Positions 1-8,150 of a DNA stretch of 49,369 nucleotides are shown piece after piece (the stretch's first letter is position 1; every line of letters starts with the position of its first letter). Both the position numbers and the translations under genes were made by a program. The stretch covers positions 27,849-77,217 of the forward strand of contig NZ_AZFQ01000053.1 in assembly GCF_001435195.1 (NCBI RefSeq), read 5' to 3'. This stretch comes from Liquorilactobacillus satsumensis DSM 16230 = JCM 12392 (GTDB lineage Bacteria > Bacillota > Bacilli > Lactobacillales > Lactobacillaceae). The notes beneath the pieces were generated by a model. The model was not told where the DNA came from. It did not search any database and worked only from the letters and a program-made list of their open reading frames with translations.

Positions 1-5
1 CTATA

Positions 6-632
6 CTATTTTTTCCAACCATAATCGGTGAGCTGCATTTCCCTTTTTCTCAAATTAGACACATATGGATTTCCTGCAACATAAAAGCGTAAGGGAGCAA
101 AAGTCGCTGTCCCTCGTTGACTAACACCAATCCTTGGTCCAGCTATTATTTGCTGAGGTTGTCTGCGCTGCCTTAATGTCAGCGACAAAGGTCCTGTACC
201 GATAAGCGTCCCATTAAGTTTTTTATCTCTAATCCCCCAGGCTTCCATAAATTTAGCTGGTCCATTAGTCAATTCAAAACCACTTTTAGGCCGGTGCCGC
301 TCCATCAAGTCTCTCCCACAGCAGGGTTCAACCGCACGAATCAAAATTCCTTGTGGCACATCTTTTTCTTGCGCCACAAGATTAAATAAATACAAACCGC
401 GCAAAGTATAGATATAAATTGTTCCAGGTGGTCCATAAAGTGCCTCATTAAAAGAGCTTCTGCGTCCCTTAAAAGCATGTGCCGTTGAATCTTCTTCACC
501 AAGATAAGCCTCTGTTTCAACAATATAACCACCCACGATTCCTTCACTACTCGCATAAGTCAATTTCCGTCCTAGCAGATCTTGTGCAATCACCGCTGTA
601 GAACGCTGACTAAAAAAAGAGATGCTTGTCAT
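6..632 (-). CDS. 3-methyladenine DNA glycosylase (AAG/MPG family)
   Basis: Base-excision repair enzyme that removes alkylated purines such as 3-methyladenine from DNA. The protein shows the AAG-family features: an N-terminal DLLGRKL stretch, the VETEAYLG segment holding the catalytic glutamate, the DSTAHAFKG substrate-pocket segment, and the GPAKFMEAWGI and RIGVSQR blocks near the C-terminus. At about 208 residues it is full length for the bacterial family. The frame can be extended four codons to a GTG at 644, but AAGGAA lies directly against that GTG and is better spaced (12 nt) for the ATG at 630-632, so I chose the latter. It stands alone on the minus strand, divergent from the ncRNA candidate. 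Product is secure from family motifs; the start is less so. Confidence 0.9.
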   Translation of the reverse strand: MTSISFFSQRSTAVIAQDLLGRKLTYASSEGIVGGYIVETEAYLGEEDSTAHAFKGRRSSFNEALYGPPGTIYIYTLRGLYLFNLVAQEKDVPQGILIRAVEPCCGRDLMERHRPKSGFELTNGPAKFMEAWGIRDKKLNGTLIGTGPLSLTLRQRRQPQQIIAGPRIGVSQRGTATFAPLRFYVAGNPYVSNLRKREMQLTDYGWKK

Positions 633-830
633 CACCGTTTTCACTTCCTTAAATTCCGCTAGTCTGCACCTGATTCTAATAACTTCGTGGGTTATTTTTA
701 AAAATTAGCCTTGGCTCAAAAAATAAGCTTTCAAAAACAAAGCTGTTCCCGCAAAATAATTAAGTAACTAGCACTTAATCATCATATAACTTAATTTTCA
801 CAGTTTCATCCTAAAAGAAGTTGCTAGCTA

Positions 831-858
831 TTGAAAGCGCTTCTATTATGTGTATAAT
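831..858 (+). promoter_or_regulatory. Strong sigma-A promoter with overlapping cre-like site
   Basis: TTGAAA at 831-836 and a perfect TATAAT at 853-858 are separated by 16 bp. The -35 hexamer is embedded in TGAAAGCGCTTCTA (832-845), which fits the relaxed CcpA operator consensus (WTGNAANCGNWNNCW) with one mismatch. A CcpA site over the -35 would normally mean repression when preferred sugars are present. The promoter points into the structured RNA candidate, not directly at an ORF. Confidence 0.65.
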
Positions 859-864
859 ACAGAG

Positions 865-1141
865 TGTAAGGGGTTATAGCAAACGCTATAATCGAAGGTT
901 CGGCGATCTGCTTGCAGATTGGTCGAACAAAAAGAGCTGTCGCAAGGCAGTTAGAAAAGAGGTTAGAGTTTGGCAATCCCTTATTCTTCAGCAGTCCAGT
1001 GAGATAATTGATAGAGTTGTCGATTTTAGCGGAAACAAAAAAGTCGATGGTTAGATTGGTTAGATCAAAAAAGATAGAGTTTAAGTAGCTTGTTAGTGAA
1101 AGAAATTTATCTTGCTGGGCTGTTTTTGTGTGCCCTTTTTT
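865..1141 (+). ncRNA. Candidate structured non-coding RNA, about 270 nt
   Basis: Starting just after a consensus promoter, the transcript would hold three successive clean hairpins: TTATAGC (874-880)/GCTATAA (885-891) with loop AAAC; GTTCG (898-902)/CGAAC (924-928) enclosing ATCTG/CAGAT with loop CTTG; and GCTGTC (936-941)/GGCAGT (946-951) with a GCAA tetraloop. A weak terminator-like stem GGGC (1117-1120)/GCCC (1132-1135) followed by six T ends it. I compared it mentally with RNase P, tmRNA, SRP RNA and T-box hallmarks and found none. A 77-codon reading frame crosses it (821-1054) but starts upstream of the promoter and resembles no protein I know. 6S RNA cannot be excluded by eye. Confidence 0.5.
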
Positions 1142-1353
1142 AGTTTACCCTTCTTTGGTGACTGCATTTTAGAGTTATATTAGTCTTTCAAATTCTAATT
1201 TCCAAAAAAATTGACTTAACTGAGCGACTTTTACACTATTTTTTATTTTTATTGGATAATAATAAAAGCTAGATAATAATTTTTTAAGTTTAGAGCCTTA
1301 TCCTTATTAAAATCCCCCTTGAATGAACTAGAATAGAAGAGAGGAATACACAA

Positions 1354-1383
1354 ATGGTATACCAGCGCATTAGAGGGGGATAA
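1354..1383 (+). CDS. Nine-residue upstream ORF of the MFS exporter (possible leader peptide)
   Basis: An ATG preceded by GAGAGG (spacing about 8) opens the frame MVYQRIRGG, which stops at 1381-1383, seven bases before the transporter ATG. The last codons of this mini-ORF are the transporter's own Shine-Dalgarno sequence (AGAGGGGGA), so ribosomes on the uORF would physically occlude or remodel that site. This geometry is seen in translational attenuators of antibiotic-resistance genes. Whether it is translated is not known; short chance ORFs are common. Confidence 0.35.
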   Translation: MVYQRIRGG

Positions 1384-1390
1384 TTAAATA

Positions 1391-2761
1391 ATGCAACTTA
1401 CAACAGCACATCTCAGCGAAAGCAAGCGCAAGTGGTTTATTGCTACACTTTTACTGGGAACTTTTACAATGTCAATTAGTCAATCTTCACTGTCAACCGC
1501 CTATCCGACCTTTATGAAATATTTCAATCTGCCAGCAAGCACAATCTCATGGCTTACAACCGGCTTTATGCTGATTATGTCAGTGGTTATGCCCTTATCG
1601 CCCTGGTTGATGAATAATTTTAGATTCAGGCCGCTCTATCTAACTCTACTTACGCTTTTTGTTGGTGGCACAATCATTATTATTTTGGCCCCCAACTTTC
1701 CGATTATGATGTTTGGGAGGTTGTTAGAAGGCGTTAGTGTCGGAATTCTTTTCCCATCTTATCAATCCATTATCTTGGAAATTACAGCTCACGCACAACG
1801 TGGTGGAATTATGGGAACAGTCGGTTTAGTAATGGGCTCTGCACTTGCCGTTGGCCCCATCATTTCAGGAATTGTCCTTCAATTTCTTGATTGGCAGGCA
1901 ATTTTCTTTTTATTTCTCATAATACTTGTCGGCGTCTTCATAGTTGCGCTTAAAACCGTGCCTAGCCCACTTAAAAAAAAGAAGACTCCTTTTGATTTTA
2001 TCTCAGTCTTCATGTCCCTTGGAATAATCGGACTGTTATATTTTATCAACGAGCTCGCTCATATGTCGGCAAACAACTACGTCAATTGGCTAATCCTAGT
2101 AGTCTCAGTTATCTTACTTGTGTTGTTTGTAAAAAGACAATTGCAGCTGCCAGAACCTCTATTAAGACTGGATATTTTGAAAATTCCTAATTTTGATCTT
2201 GGAGTTGCACTCACCTTTCTCTCTTATATGTCGTTGATTACTGTCACTATTATTATGCCATTATACTATCAGCAAGTTTTAAAAATGTCGCCCCTGTGGT
2301 CTGGCCTTGCACTCGTTCCCGCAGCCGCTTTGCTTTCATGGCTAAACCGACGCAGCGGATTATTAGCGGATCGCATCGGCTTCAAACCTGTCATCATGAG
2401 CGGCTTTGTACTCTTTATCGTTGGCTGGGGAATGCTTCTCCTCTGGGCCTCATTTGCAAATGTCTGGATGACGATTATCTGTTCAATGTTAATTGAAGCT
2501 GGAAATGCTTTTGCAATGATGCCTGCAACTACACTAGGAGCAAATTCCTTGAACGATGACTTGATCCCGCATGGCTCTTCAATCATTGCAACTTTCCGCC
2601 AGGTCATGGGTTCAGCTGCGATCGTACTTGCTACCGTAATTTTAGGCACGCGTAATTTCACTGGCGTTTTCTTCACATTTTTAATACTGGAAACCATTGC
2701 ACTAGTCCTTGTCTTTTTTATCAAAGACACCCAAGCTACTTCTCAGCATGTAAAACCTTAA
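1391..2761 (+). CDS. MFS multidrug-type exporter, DHA2/EmrB-like
   Basis: Predicted proton-driven efflux permease of 456 residues. The sequence is hydrophobic throughout, with the MFS loop 2-3 equivalent around MNNFRFRPLY, the motif FGRLLEGVSVGILFPSYQSIILE (broken here to its key residues: R, G and P) and a GSALAVGPIISG motif C typical of drug/H+ antiporters. Length and helix content suit the 12-14 helix DHA2 class. Start ATG is supported by AGAGGGGGA about 9 bases upstream. The exporter sits between the ncRNA candidate and a repeat element that supplies its terminator. The substrate cannot be deduced. No dedicated regulator gene is adjacent; control may lie in the uORF or the upstream RNA. 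Confidence 0.85.
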   Translation: MQLTTAHLSESKRKWFIATLLLGTFTMSISQSSLSTAYPTFMKYFNLPASTISWLTTGFMLIMSVVMPLSPWLMNNFRFRPLYLTLLTLFVGGTIIIILAPNFPIMMFGRLLEGVSVGILFPSYQSIILEITAHAQRGGIMGTVGLVMGSALAVGPIISGIVLQFLDWQAIFFLFLIILVGVFIVALKTVPSPLKKKKTPFDFISVFMSLGIIGLLYFINELAHMSANNYVNWLILVVSVILLVLFVKRQLQLPEPLLRLDILKIPNFDLGVALTFLSYMSLITVTIIMPLYYQQVLKMSPLWSGLALVPAAALLSWLNRRSGLLADRIGFKPVIMSGFVLFIVGWGMLLLWASFANVWMTIICSMLIEAGNAFAMMPATTLGANSLNDDLIPHGSSIIATFRQVMGSAAIVLATVILGTRNFTGVFFTFLILETIALVLVFFIKDTQATSQHVKP

Positions 2762-2778
2762 TTCGAAAATAATAGAAC

Positions 2779-2955
2779 GACTGGGGCTGTGACAAAAGTT
2801 AAATTTTGTCACAGCCCCGCTTTTGTTCTGGATAAACGTGTTCCATAAGTCAAAATTCTCCGTCTACCTTCGAATTACTCATAGCAAAGTACTCGCTCTG
2901 TTCGTAATTTCGAGTTAGCACTCAAATTTTTCCGACTTATGTCACACTCTCAGTC
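2779..2955. repeat. MITE-like element, full copy, 177 bp with terminal inverted repeats
   Basis: The two ends form about 21-bp imperfect terminal inverted repeats: GACTGGGGCTGTGACAAAAG at 2779 and, on the other strand, GACTGAGAGTGTGACATAAG ending at 2955. A second internal inverted pair, CATAAGTC/GACTTATG, brackets the central part. The element has no coding capacity and lies between convergent genes. Related partial copies occur at 23358-23435 (left half), 42843-42912 and 49293-49369 (right half, opposite orientation). The central block with GCAAAGTACTCGC and CGAAATTACGAA is shared with the two right-half copies. No transposase is present. I could not identify clean target-site duplications. 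Confidence 0.75.
2783..2818 (+). terminator. Intrinsic terminator formed by the left end of the MITE-like element
   Basis: A perfect 15-bp stem, GGGGCTGTGACAAAA (2783-2797) with its complement at 2804-2818 and the loop GTTAAA, is followed by CGCTTTTG. It lies 21 bases after the MFS stop codon and would end that transcript. Because both arms are strong it may also act on transcripts from the minus strand. Confidence 0.7.
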
Positions 2956-3086
2956 CCTTTTAGTTTAATACTTAAAAAACAGTAATTAACATCTTTGAAA
3001 AAATTATTTTTCTGTGTCTAGTGTATATCACAACGTTAATACTCTATGAGCCCAGCACAAAACCTCTCAGTGCTTAATCCAGCAGC

Positions 3087-3470
3087 TTAACTGTTCTTCT
3101 TGTGATCTGCTGGTAATAATTTACGAATCCCGCCAGCTGGATTGGGATCATCCCCAATATAACGTGGAATCAAGTGAAAATGACAATGCATCACTGTTTG
3201 TCCACCAGCCTCTCCAACATTAACACCGATGTTAAAACCCGCTGGATTGAATTTTTTAGTTAGCATTCTTCTACCAGCATGCAATAATTGTTTCATTGCC
3301 AGGATTTCGACATCACTGAGTTCAAAAAAAGTTTCTCGGTGCACCTTTGGAATAAACAGCAAATGCCCCTGACTAACCGGATTAAGATCCCAAAATGCCG
3401 CAACCAGTTCATTTTCTAAAATATATTCATTTTGATCTTTCTTACAAAAAATACAATCCTTTTCCTCCAA
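3087..3470 (-). CDS. HIT family nucleotide-binding/hydrolase protein
   Basis: Small histidine-triad protein, usually hydrolysing adenosine-phosphoramidates or dinucleotide polyphosphates. It begins EEKDCIFCKK, where Cys-X2-Cys is the usual N-terminal zinc pair of bacterial HIT proteins, and carries the histidine triad in VMHCHFHLIPRY. About 127 residues, slightly short of the usual 140. An upstream TTG (3495-3497) would add nine residues but lacks a ribosome site; AAAGGAG is placed 8 bases before the TTG at 3468-3470, which I take as start. It follows glyA on the same strand with a gap of about 120 bp and probably shares its transcript. Confidence 0.87.
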   Translation of the reverse strand: MEEKDCIFCKKDQNEYILENELVAAFWDLNPVSQGHLLFIPKVHRETFFELSDVEILAMKQLLHAGRRMLTKKFNPAGFNIGVNVGEAGGQTVMHCHFHLIPRYIGDDPNPAGGIRKLLPADHKKNS

Positions 3471-3593
3471 ATTGGATGCTCCTTTCACAAGCCGCAAATA
3501 AAAACGCTAATGCACAAAAATAGTTCATTGCCAAGGACCTGCAGTGAACTGTTAAATTCCTTCAAACCTTTTTGTTTCAACTCAATTAAATTA

Positions 3594-4847
3594 CTATCTA
3601 ACCGACTCAGGTGCATATACCGGATGAGCTTGAGTTAATTTACCAACTTCTGCTTTAACTTTTTCTAAGCATGCAGGTTCTCCAGCACACACCAGCACCT
3701 CTAAGATTAGTTGCGCTACTTTGCGCGCATCGGCTGCATCAAAACCACGGCTTGTAATCGCTGGCGTTCCAATCCGAATACCACTCGTCTTAAATGGACT
3801 AAGTGTCTCGAAAGGAATTGCATTTTTATTGACTGTAATATTGACACTATCAAGCAACTTTTCAGCTTGCTTGCCATTGATGCCAAAGCCACGAACGTCA
3901 ACCAAAAGAAGATGATTCTCTGTTCCACCTGCCACCAATCGAGCCTTATCACTTTGTGAAAAGACCTGTGCCATTGCCTGGGCATTCGTAATCACTTGTT
4001 GACAATACACTTTAAAGTCTGGGCTAAGTGCTTCTTTGAGCGCAACCGCCTTCCCAGCAATTACGTGCTCTAGCGGTCCACCCTGAGTTCCCGGGAAAAG
4101 CGCACTATTAATTTTTTTAGCCAATTGCTCGTCGTTGGTCAAGACCATCCCACCGCGTGGTCCGCGCAGTGTTTTATGTGTCGTTGTTGTGGTGATATCT
4201 GCATAGGGAACAGGGCTCGGATGAAGCCCAGCTGCCACCAGCCCGGCGATATGTGCCATATCAACCATTAATTTTGCACCGACTTCATCGGCAATTTCTC
4301 TGAATTTAGCAAAATCGATTTGATGTGAATAGGCACTCGCCCCTGCCACAATTAACTTAGGCTGCTGCTGACGTGCTAATTCAAGAATCGCCTGATAATC
4401 AAGTTGCTCGCTTTTTTGATCAACCCCGTAACCAATAAAATGATAAGTTTTACCACTAAAGTTAACCGCTGCACCATGTGTCAAATGACCACCTGCAGCT
4501 AAATCCATCCCTAAAACAGTATCACCTGGTTTTATCAAAGCCAGATAAGCAACCTGGTTTGCCTGAGAGCCAGAATGCGGTTGTACATTTGCATATTTGG
4601 CACCAAAAAGACGCTTTGCTCTTTCAAGCGCCAGGTTTTCAACAACATCGACAAATTCGCACCCACCATAATAACGTTTACCAGGGTAGCCTTCTGCGTA
4701 CTTGTTCGTCAAAACACTGCCTTGCGCAGCTAAAACACCCTTCGAAACAATATTTTCAGATGCAATTAATTCTAAATTATTTTGTTGCCGTTCTGCTTCA
4801 TTTTCAATCGCCGTCCATAGTTCGGGATCATAATCTTTGTAATCCAT
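3594..4847 (-). CDS. glyA: Serine hydroxymethyltransferase
   Basis: PLP enzyme interconverting serine and glycine while charging tetrahydrofolate with a one-carbon unit. The 417-residue protein is full length. Visible hallmarks: [24 protein letters not shown], the QPHSGSQAN stretch, [12 protein letters not shown], and the PLP-binding lysine at about residue 225 in [15 protein letters not shown]. The ATG has a good ribosome site (AAGGGG, about 8 bases upstream). The HAD gene lies 100 bp upstream on the same strand and the HIT gene downstream, so a short co-transcribed group is likely. No T-box or riboswitch is visible before it. Confidence 0.97.
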   Translation of the reverse strand: MDYKDYDPELWTAIENEAERQQNNLELIASENIVSKGVLAAQGSVLTNKYAEGYPGKRYYGGCEFVDVVENLALERAKRLFGAKYANVQPHSGSQANQVAYLALIKPGDTVLGMDLAAGGHLTHGAAVNFSGKTYHFIGYGVDQKSEQLDYQAILELARQQQPKLIVAGASAYSHQIDFAKFREIADEVGAKLMVDMAHIAGLVAAGLHPSPVPYADITTTTTHKTLRGPRGGMVLTNDEQLAKKINSALFPGTQGGPLEHVIAGKAVALKEALSPDFKVYCQQVITNAQAMAQVFSQSDKARLVAGGTENHLLLVDVRGFGINGKQAEKLLDSVNITVNKNAIPFETLSPFKTSGIRIGTPAITSRGFDAADARKVAQLILEVLVCAGEPACLEKVKAEVGKLTQAHPVYAPESVR

Positions 4848-4947
4848 CTGCTCACCCCTTGTCTGCTTTGTTTGAATTGTATCATATGTTAGGTTCGTAC
4901 CCCATCGACTTTTTAAAAAATTAGACTTTTAACCCTGTTGTTGAACT

Positions 4948-5589
4948 TTACGATTGTCTTAAAAAATCGATCACTCCAAAACCATCCTGACACTGAAACG
5001 TTTGCGCAAGCTTTTTCTTTGCAGCACTTATCAAAATTACTGGAATTCCAGCTGCAAGTGCAGCTTGACAGCCCAACGTGGTATCTTCAAGTGCAAGTGC
5101 AGTTTTTTCATTAAACAAGGGTGATTTTAAAGCATTTAGATAAATATCCGGCGCTGGCTTGGGGTGTTTGACAGTTTCAACTGTAACCAATTCAGCAAAA
5201 TAATCTCTAACGCCGTTACTTTTAAGAATATGTTCTGCCCGTTTTTTGCTGGACATTGTTGCAACTCCCAAATTATAGCCATCAGTTCGTAAAAAAGTGA
5301 GTAGTTCCTGCATTCCTTTTTTTAAATGAATTCTTCCAGTATCAATGGCCTCATTCACCAGTTGCTCGCGCTCTTTACGCAATGCTTGAACCGGTGCTTT
5401 ATTTTGAATAATTTCTGCAATCAGCTGATTATTAGTCTGCGCATCTCGCCCTTTCATCTTTGCCAGCGCGTCTACTTCAACTTGAAAGCCATGTTTTGCC
5501 AATACTTCAACCCAAAGCTGTAGATAGATACTTTCAGATTCCACCAGCGTTCCATCCATATCAAATAAAACACAGTCATATTTCTTCAC
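4948..5589 (-). CDS. HAD-superfamily phosphatase/phosphoglucomutase-like hydrolase
   Basis: 213-residue haloacid-dehalogenase fold protein. Motif I is CVLFDMDGTLVESE with both catalytic aspartates, motif II is in VATMSSKK, and motif III/IV are the lysine in KHPKPAPDIYL and the acidic LALEDTTLGC. The cap region after motif I and the overall length match the beta-phosphoglucomutase/phosphoglycolate phosphatase subgroup, but the substrate cannot be read from sequence. The likely start is GTG with GAGG nine bases upstream. It lies downstream of the amino-acid ABC genes, separated by 264 bp that contain a large inverted repeat, and upstream of glyA. Confidence 0.85.
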   Translation of the reverse strand: MKKYDCVLFDMDGTLVESESIYLQLWVEVLAKHGFQVEVDALAKMKGRDAQTNNQLIAEIIQNKAPVQALRKEREQLVNEAIDTGRIHLKKGMQELLTFLRTDGYNLGVATMSSKKRAEHILKSNGVRDYFAELVTVETVKHPKPAPDIYLNALKSPLFNEKTALALEDTTLGCQAALAAGIPVILISAAKKKLAQTFQCQDGFGVIDFLRQS

Positions 5590-5674
5590 TGCCGTTAACC
5601 TCTTTTCAGCATTTAAAAAATCTATATAGTAACAATACCACAGTCAAAGACTGCAATCAGTTAAAATAGACATG

Positions 5675-5751
5675 GCTGTCAACTCCAGACACTTCAAAAC
5701 AACAATCCAGTTCAAGTAAGCGAATTTTGAAGTGCGGTAATCACCGACAGC
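5675..5751. repeat. Nested inverted repeat between ABC operon and HAD gene
   Basis: Ten perfect pairs, CACTTCAAAA (5690-5699) with TTTTGAAGTG (5725-5734), enclose a 25-base loop and are themselves flanked by GCTGTC (5675-5680)/GACAGC (5746-5751). There is no T-run on either strand, so it is not a classical intrinsic terminator. It may be an mRNA-stabilising or factor-binding structure at the 3' end of the nine-gene operon. The rest of 5590-5853 shows nothing I recognise. Confidence 0.55.
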
Positions 5752-5853
5752 TGCTGCAATTCGGTAGCCCAGAAAATAAAGAAAATAAACTGTGTTATTT
5801 TTAGTAATTTACAAATTTTTGCCCGCAACGCTTGCATTTTCAAACTTTAAATT

Positions 5854-6621
5854 CTAATTGCCGGCAACTTCTATTTGTCCTTGATTAACCAAGGAATTGA
5901 CAAAATTAGCAATGCGTCCGTTTCCTTGAGTTGAAAGTAGTTCCTTGGCAACACCTTGGTCAACGATTTCACCATCTTCGACAAAAATTGCTTGATCCGC
6001 AATTTGTCGTGCAAATTCAATCTCATGAGTAACTATGACCATCGTAATATCTTGTTCAGCTAGCTTGGCAATTGCATTTAAAACGCCTGCAACCAGTTCA
6101 GGATCTAATGCAGAGGTGGGCTCATCAAATAACACGACTTTCGGTTTAGCCACAATCGCACGGGCAATTGAAACTCGTTGCTGCTGCCCGCCTGAAAGTG
6201 TAACCGGATATTGTGCAGCAATTTTTTCCAACCCAAAATCCTTTAGCACAGCTAGAGCCGTTTTACGCGCCTCATTTAGCTTCGTTTTTTTATTATAAAC
6301 TAATGGTGACATTACATTTTCAAGCGCCGTTAAATTTTTAAAAAGATTAAACTGCTGAAAAACCATGGTTGACTTTGTTCTGATTTGTTTAATCTTTGCA
6401 CGTTCAATGTGTTGTGCATCTATTTGGGCATCATCAATCGCAATGCTACCATCGCTTGGTAACTGCAATAAATTTAAAGTTCTTAATAACGTTGTTTTTC
6501 CTGATCCACTCGGTCCAACAATCGCAGTAACTGACCCTTCTGGGATCTCTAAATTAATGTTGTTTAAGACCTTCTTCTTTCCAAACTGCACTGCGAGGTT
6601 CTTCACTTTTATCAATGGCAT
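5854..6621 (-). CDS. Polar amino-acid ABC transporter, ATP-binding subunit
   Basis: GlnQ/TcyC-type ATPase powering uptake. Walker A is GPSGSGKTTLL, the Q-loop is in VFQQFNLFKNLTALEN, the signature is LSGGQQQRVSIARAI, Walker B is VVLFDEPTSALDPE and the switch histidine is in IVTHEIEF. The ATG giving MPLIKVKN is preceded by AGGAGG seven bases away; a TTG two codons earlier sits too close to that site. Its start lies 68 bp inside the permease gene, implying translational coupling. Last gene of the Met T-box operon, hence likely a sulfur amino acid or methionine-analogue importer, though family alone does not fix the substrate. Confidence 0.93.
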   Translation of the reverse strand: MPLIKVKNLAVQFGKKKVLNNINLEIPEGSVTAIVGPSGSGKTTLLRTLNLLQLPSDGSIAIDDAQIDAQHIERAKIKQIRTKSTMVFQQFNLFKNLTALENVMSPLVYNKKTKLNEARKTALAVLKDFGLEKIAAQYPVTLSGGQQQRVSIARAIVAKPKVVLFDEPTSALDPELVAGVLNAIAKLAEQDITMVIVTHEIEFARQIADQAIFVEDGEIVDQGVAKELLSTQGNGRIANFVNSLVNQGQIEVAGN

Positions 6622-7297
6622 TTTCAACCCTCCTATAAGGTGCTTCTAAAATATTCTCAACACTGCGCTGCGCCCATGAATAGAGCACAATCAAAAACCA
6701 GTAAATTAATCCCACCGCAACATAGACCTCAAAAAAACGTAGCGATGCACTTGCAAGCAGCTTGCCATCAGCAAAAATTTCGGTGACTCCCAGCGTAAAT
6801 GCCAATGAAGTTTCCTTTAACAATGAAACGAAAGTGTTCCCAGTTGCAGGCAGTGCATTCAATGCAGCTTGAGGCAACACAATGTTGCAAAAGATTTTAG
6901 CATAACTGAAGTTTAATGATTCACCTGCTTCAATCTGTCCTTGATCGACAGAAGTAATCCCTGCTCTAAAGATCTCAATCAAATAAGCTGATTCCTTGAC
7001 CCCTAGACCTGCAATCGCAGCTGCCGTCGCAGGAACTCCTTTAAAAACGGGAAAGATTTCCGGCAATCCGTAATAAATAATAAACAAAAGAACCAGTGTT
7101 GGAACTCCTCTAAAAAAGGAAACATACAGTTTTACTAATCCCTGAAACGGTTTGAGTGCGTACAGATAAACAAGGGTCAACGCAGCCCCTAGAACAACTG
7201 CCAGCACCATTGCTGCAATTGCCATCAAAATGGTCAGCGGAATATATGGAATCAGTTGCGGAAACAAGTTTAGAAAATAACTCCAATCAAATTTCAT
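6554..7297 (-). CDS. Polar amino-acid ABC transporter, permease subunit
   Basis: 247-residue integral membrane subunit of the HisM/TcyB class. About five membrane helices are visible, starting LIPYIPLTILMAIAAMV, and the coupling-loop EAA-like motif for this family is in GQIEAGESLNFSYAKIFCNIVLPQA. The RGVPTLVLLFIIYYGLP segment is typical of polar amino-acid permeases. It abuts the binding-protein gene (stop of one, start of the next) and overlaps the ATPase gene by 68 bp. The unusually long charged tail past residue 215 (YRRVENAIDKSEEPRS) is coded in the overlap with the ATPase gene. Confidence 0.92.
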   Translation of the reverse strand: MKFDWSYFLNLFPQLIPYIPLTILMAIAAMVLAVVLGAALTLVYLYALKPFQGLVKLYVSFFRGVPTLVLLFIIYYGLPEIFPVFKGVPATAAAIAGLGVKESAYLIEIFRAGITSVDQGQIEAGESLNFSYAKIFCNIVLPQAALNALPATGNTFVSLLKETSLAFTLGVTEIFADGKLLASASLRFFEVYVAVGLIYWFLIVLYSWAQRSVENILEAPYRRVENAIDKSEEPRSAVWKEEGLKQH

Positions 7298-8116
7298 TTA
7301 TTGTCCTCCTGACTTTGAAATTACATTAGTAATTGCATACCCAAAGTATTTAGTGGAAATCTTGTCTAATTGTCCATTGCTTTTTATCTTTTTCAGACCC
7401 CGATTAAAAATTTCCTGTGTCTTCTTTCCTTCCTGACTGTTTTTAAATGGAAAAGCCACTAATGCTGAGGCTGCATCCCCCTTAACTACTCTCCAATCAA
7501 GGTGCTGGTACTTGGCAATTGCACTAAGCGTGCCGCGAGAATAAAGCAGTCCTTCAACTCTTCCAGTCTTTAAAGCTTGAATAGCTTGGTCCCGGGTTTC
7601 AAATACTTTGATATTAATCTTAGGGTCATATTTTTGCAAAGAAGTAATGAAGTTATTCCCAGCACCACTTGTAGCAACTGTCTTGCCTTCCAAATCCTTC
7701 AATTGTTGATAACTTGCATTCTTTCTAACCGCAATGTTAGTTGTTTCATTATTATACGGTGTTGAAAAAAGATATTTTTCTTTGCGTTGCGCGGTTGCTC
7801 CAATATCATTAGCAATCGTATCAACTCTTCCCGCATCAAGCTGTCCGAAAATACCGTCAAAATCGGTGGTTACATATTTAACGGTGTAGCCCTGCGTTTT
7901 AGCTGCTGCATTAGCAACCTCAACATCATATCCCGTCAGTTTATTGTTTTGCTTGTATGCATTCGGAAAAATCGTTCCAGCCGTTGCAATCTTAATTGTT
8001 TTCGTAGTAGCTGCACTTTGCGCTGCCTGACCTTTAGTTAAGAAAAACCCTCCCCCAATAATCAAAAGTAAAACTACCACACCAATGATCCATAACCCAT
8101 AATGATGCTTTTTCAT
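7298..8116 (-). CDS. Amino-acid ABC transporter substrate-binding protein, membrane-anchored
   Basis: 272-residue family 3 extracellular solute-binding protein. Residues 1-28 form a basic start followed by a strong hydrophobic segment (LWIIGVVVLLLIIGGGFFL). There is no cysteine after it, so there is no lipobox: the protein should be held by an uncleaved N-terminal helix or secreted, rather than lipidated as most Gram-positive binding proteins are. Domain features include KIATAGTIFPNAY, LTGYDVEVANA, FDGIFGQLDAGRVD and the GKTVATSGAGNN hinge. AAGGAGG lies well placed before the ATG. Resembles the cystine/polar amino-acid binders; with the Met T-box upstream, methionine, cystine or a hydroxy/N-acyl analogue are the candidates. 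Confidence 0.88.
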   Translation of the reverse strand: MKKHHYGLWIIGVVVLLLIIGGGFFLTKGQAAQSAATTKTIKIATAGTIFPNAYKQNNKLTGYDVEVANAAAKTQGYTVKYVTTDFDGIFGQLDAGRVDTIANDIGATAQRKEKYLFSTPYNNETTNIAVRKNASYQQLKDLEGKTVATSGAGNNFITSLQKYDPKINIKVFETRDQAIQALKTGRVEGLLYSRGTLSAIAKYQHLDWRVVKGDAASALVAFPFKNSQEGKKTQEIFNRGLKKIKSNGQLDKISTKYFGYAITNVISKSGGQ

Positions 8117-8150
8117 TGCTAACTCCTCCTTTTAAGTTGTCCCATCCAGT

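Noticed and set aside
821-1054. 77-codon open frame as a protein gene
   Set aside because: It begins upstream of the promoter -35, has no ribosome site, an unremarkable composition, and coincides with successive strong RNA hairpins.
2269-2730. 153-codon antisense frame under the MFS gene
   Set aside because: It is antisense to a clear MFS protein and has no recognisable product or start signal; similar antisense frames occur under glyA, the ATPase, trpB and others.
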